Positions 23,867-25,211 of a DNA stretch of 25,211 nt are shown here, one piece after another. This DNA comes from Chryseosolibacter sp044507115 (GTDB lineage: Bacteria; Bacteroidota; Bacteroidia; Cytophagales; Cyclobacteriaceae). The stretch lies in the NCBI GenBank assembly GCA_044507115.1, contig JBIQJZ010000026.1, positions 1 to 25,211 of the forward strand. Direction: 5' to 3'. Within the stretch, counting starts at the first letter, position 1. The number at the start of each line of letters is the position of its first letter. The translations under genes and the position numbers were made by a program. The notes under the pieces were generated by a model. The model was not told the origin of the DNA. It searched no databases and worked only from the letters and a program-made list of their open reading frames with translations.

Positions 23867-23874
23867 CAAAGGTA
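23867..23874 (-). promoter_or_regulatory. Candidate -7 promoter element of slyD
   Basis: On the minus strand this reads TACCTTTG, an exact TAnnTTTG match, beginning 18 bp after the nfeD stop codon and giving a leader of about 90 nt before the slyD ATG. No -33 element is apparent. Confidence 0.45.
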
Positions 23875-23892
23875 CAAACGAAGTCGGGAAAT

Positions 23893-25211
23893 CTACCCTA
23901 CCGGCCTCACTTTTAGCGATGGTCCCTCCTCGCTGACAACCTCTATGGTCTGACCTTTCTCAATATAATCACCCCGGGTGGAGGCATCGTAGAGCTTGCC
24001 GTCGATCAAAACCTTGCCGCTGGGCCGCAAAACGGTCTCTGCGGTGCCTTGCTTTCCAAGGAGGGTTTCACCCATCTGGAAGGAAACATATCCTTCTGAA
24101 CGGTTCTGCGTGTCTGTGAGGGCAATTCGGCGGAAAAATCTGGTGTCGGGAAGTTTTGAACCAGCGATTAGTAGAAAGAGAATTCCGCCCAGCGTTCCCC
24201 CCACGGCTGCTGCCAACGCATACAACACGTCATTGGCTGGTACGAACTCAAAATCGAATGCCTGGTTGTTAAGCATGATTAGGAATAGCGATCCTACTGT
24301 TAGTACAATCCCGGCAATGCCCGCCACGCCGAACCCCGGCAGCACAAAGATCTCCACAGCAATCAGACCCAGTCCGATAAAGAAGGCGAGGATCTCCCAG
24401 TTTTCGGCTAGCCCGTTCAGGTAATACGGTACGAGATAGAGGATGAGCGCGATCAGCGCTGCAAGTCCGGCAAATCCCAATCCGGGTGTCTGCATTTCGA
24501 AATAGATGCCTGCGATAATTACCAGAATCAGGATGCTGCTGATAAACGGGTTCAGGATAATTCGGATGATTTTTTCAGTCCAACCCAGCTCAAATGTTGT
24601 CAGACTGTAATTGACGATGCCATTGCGCTCAAGTATCTCCTCGATGGACTCCACGCGTGCATTGCAGAAACCGTGTTGCAGGGCTTCAGAAGTTGAGAAT
24701 GTGATTACTTCACCGGCCTCTTTTATACCTTCGATGACGATGGCTTCATCGACCATCCCTTCCGCGATTCTCGGATCGCGGCCTTTTTCTTCCGCAGTTG
24801 ACCGCATGATGGATCGCATGTACGACTGGTACTTGTCCGGCGCTTTTTCGCCTTGCGCGTCAACGACGGTAGCCGCACCGATCGTCGCTCCCGGCGACAT
24901 ATAGATGCTGTCGCAGGCGATTGAAATCAAAGCCCCCGCCNNNNNNNNNNGAAGCAGCATCGCTATTGATAAACACCCAAACGGGACGTTTGAAGTGCAT
25001 GATCCTGTCCACAATTTCCTTGGCATCTGTCAGCACACCACCATACGTATCCATTTCAATGATCACCAGGTGCGCCTCCACCTTTTCAGCTTCCGTTAAT
25101 CCCAGGTCGACATACCGTTGCATACGCGGATCGATGACATCCTTGATTTCAAGTCGCAGAACCGTTTGCTGGGCTATGGAAAGAATGGGGGAAAGCCCGA
25201 TGACGCAAAAC
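23893..25211 (-). CDS. NfeD long-form membrane serine protease (N-terminally incomplete, interrupted by an N-gap)
   Basis: The frame enters from the right edge with the end of a signal peptide (FCVIGLSPILSIAQQ) and runs through the ClpP-like protease domain (VLRLEIKDVIDP, then EMDTYGGVLTDAKE and VWVFINSDAA). The Ns at 24941-24950 follow, after which AGALISIACDSIYMSPGATI continues one frame over. Joining the flanks gives A-A-S-A-G, with the predicted nucleophile Ser; Lys 36 residues later is a candidate base. Then come about five membrane segments (IILNPFISSILILVIIAGIY, ILAFFIGLGLIAVEIFVLPG and others) and a C-terminal OB-fold NfeD domain (LLGKQGTAETVLRPSGKVLI). Family members cleave membrane proteins such as stomatins. 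The initiation codon lies outside the window. Confidence 0.88.
24941..24950. other. Assembly gap (10 N)
   Basis: Ten unresolved bases inside nfeD. The flanking codons join in frame without them, so the true gap length is probably zero or a multiple of three, not ten. Confidence 0.95.

Noticed and set aside
24611..25123. Short open frames starting near the N-gap as separate genes
   Set aside because: They result from the ten-N frame shift; both halves belong to one NfeD protein.
1..25211. CRISPR arrays, transposases, toxin-antitoxin pairs, phage or defence genes
   Set aside because: No regularly spaced repeats, terminal inverted repeats with transposase, or recognisable defence proteins were seen.

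Overview
The window reads as a chromosomal segment of a Bacteroidota (Bacteroidetes) bacterium, probably from a metagenomic or draft scaffold because it contains a 10-N gap. The evidence is a single-cytochrome sdhCAB operon of the b558 type, a DnaE with a DEDDh exonuclease fused to its N terminus, a giant gingipain-type (C25) peptidase of the type IX secretion sortase class (PorU2-like), a PspC/head-GIN membrane protein paired with a PadR regulator, and several matches to the Bacteroidota -7 promoter element TAnnTTTG just upstream of genes. I see no RNA genes, CRISPR arrays, insertion sequences, integrases or phage genes. It looks like a core chromosomal region with an accessory envelope section.

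Positions 1-5205 hold housekeeping genes: a YkgJ-type cysteine-cluster protein (+), then thioredoxin and DNA polymerase III alpha (both -). Positions 5206-5725 form a divergent regulatory region with stacked inverted and direct repeats and an unannotated 35-codon membrane micro-ORF (5485-5592). Positions 5726-9171 are sdhC-sdhA-sdhB, the menaquinone-type succinate dehydrogenase/fumarate reductase, followed by a DEAD-box RNA helicase with a DbpA-type RNA-binding tail (9331-11013) and an orphan 88-residue helical protein.

Positions 11378-17235 lie entirely on the minus strand and look regulatory and envelope-directed: an orphan TetR repressor, then (in transcription order) padR-pspC and an ECF sigma factor / single-pass anti-sigma-like protein / outer-membrane beta-barrel triad with overlapping or nearly touching genes. 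I infer that padR-pspC and the sigma triad are two adjacent envelope-stress units. Their promoters are separate or shared across a 94-bp gap.

Positions 17398-25211 hold a family-2 sulfotransferase of more GC-rich composition, the 1630-residue PorU2-like C25 peptidase with signal peptide and C-terminal sorting-type domain, a SlyD-like FKBP isomerase with a histidine-rich tail, and the C-terminal majority of a long-form NfeD membrane serine protease that runs off the right edge. The N-run falls inside the predicted catalytic-serine codon of NfeD. Removing the Ns restores the frame exactly.

The most second-look-worthy items are the sdh-upstream micro-ORF with its repeat cluster, the degenerate PHP site in DnaE that accompanies the fused proofreading exonuclease, the sigma/anti-sigma/barrel module next to padR-pspC, and the NfeD gap. 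I did not find a convincing brand-new multi-gene system.
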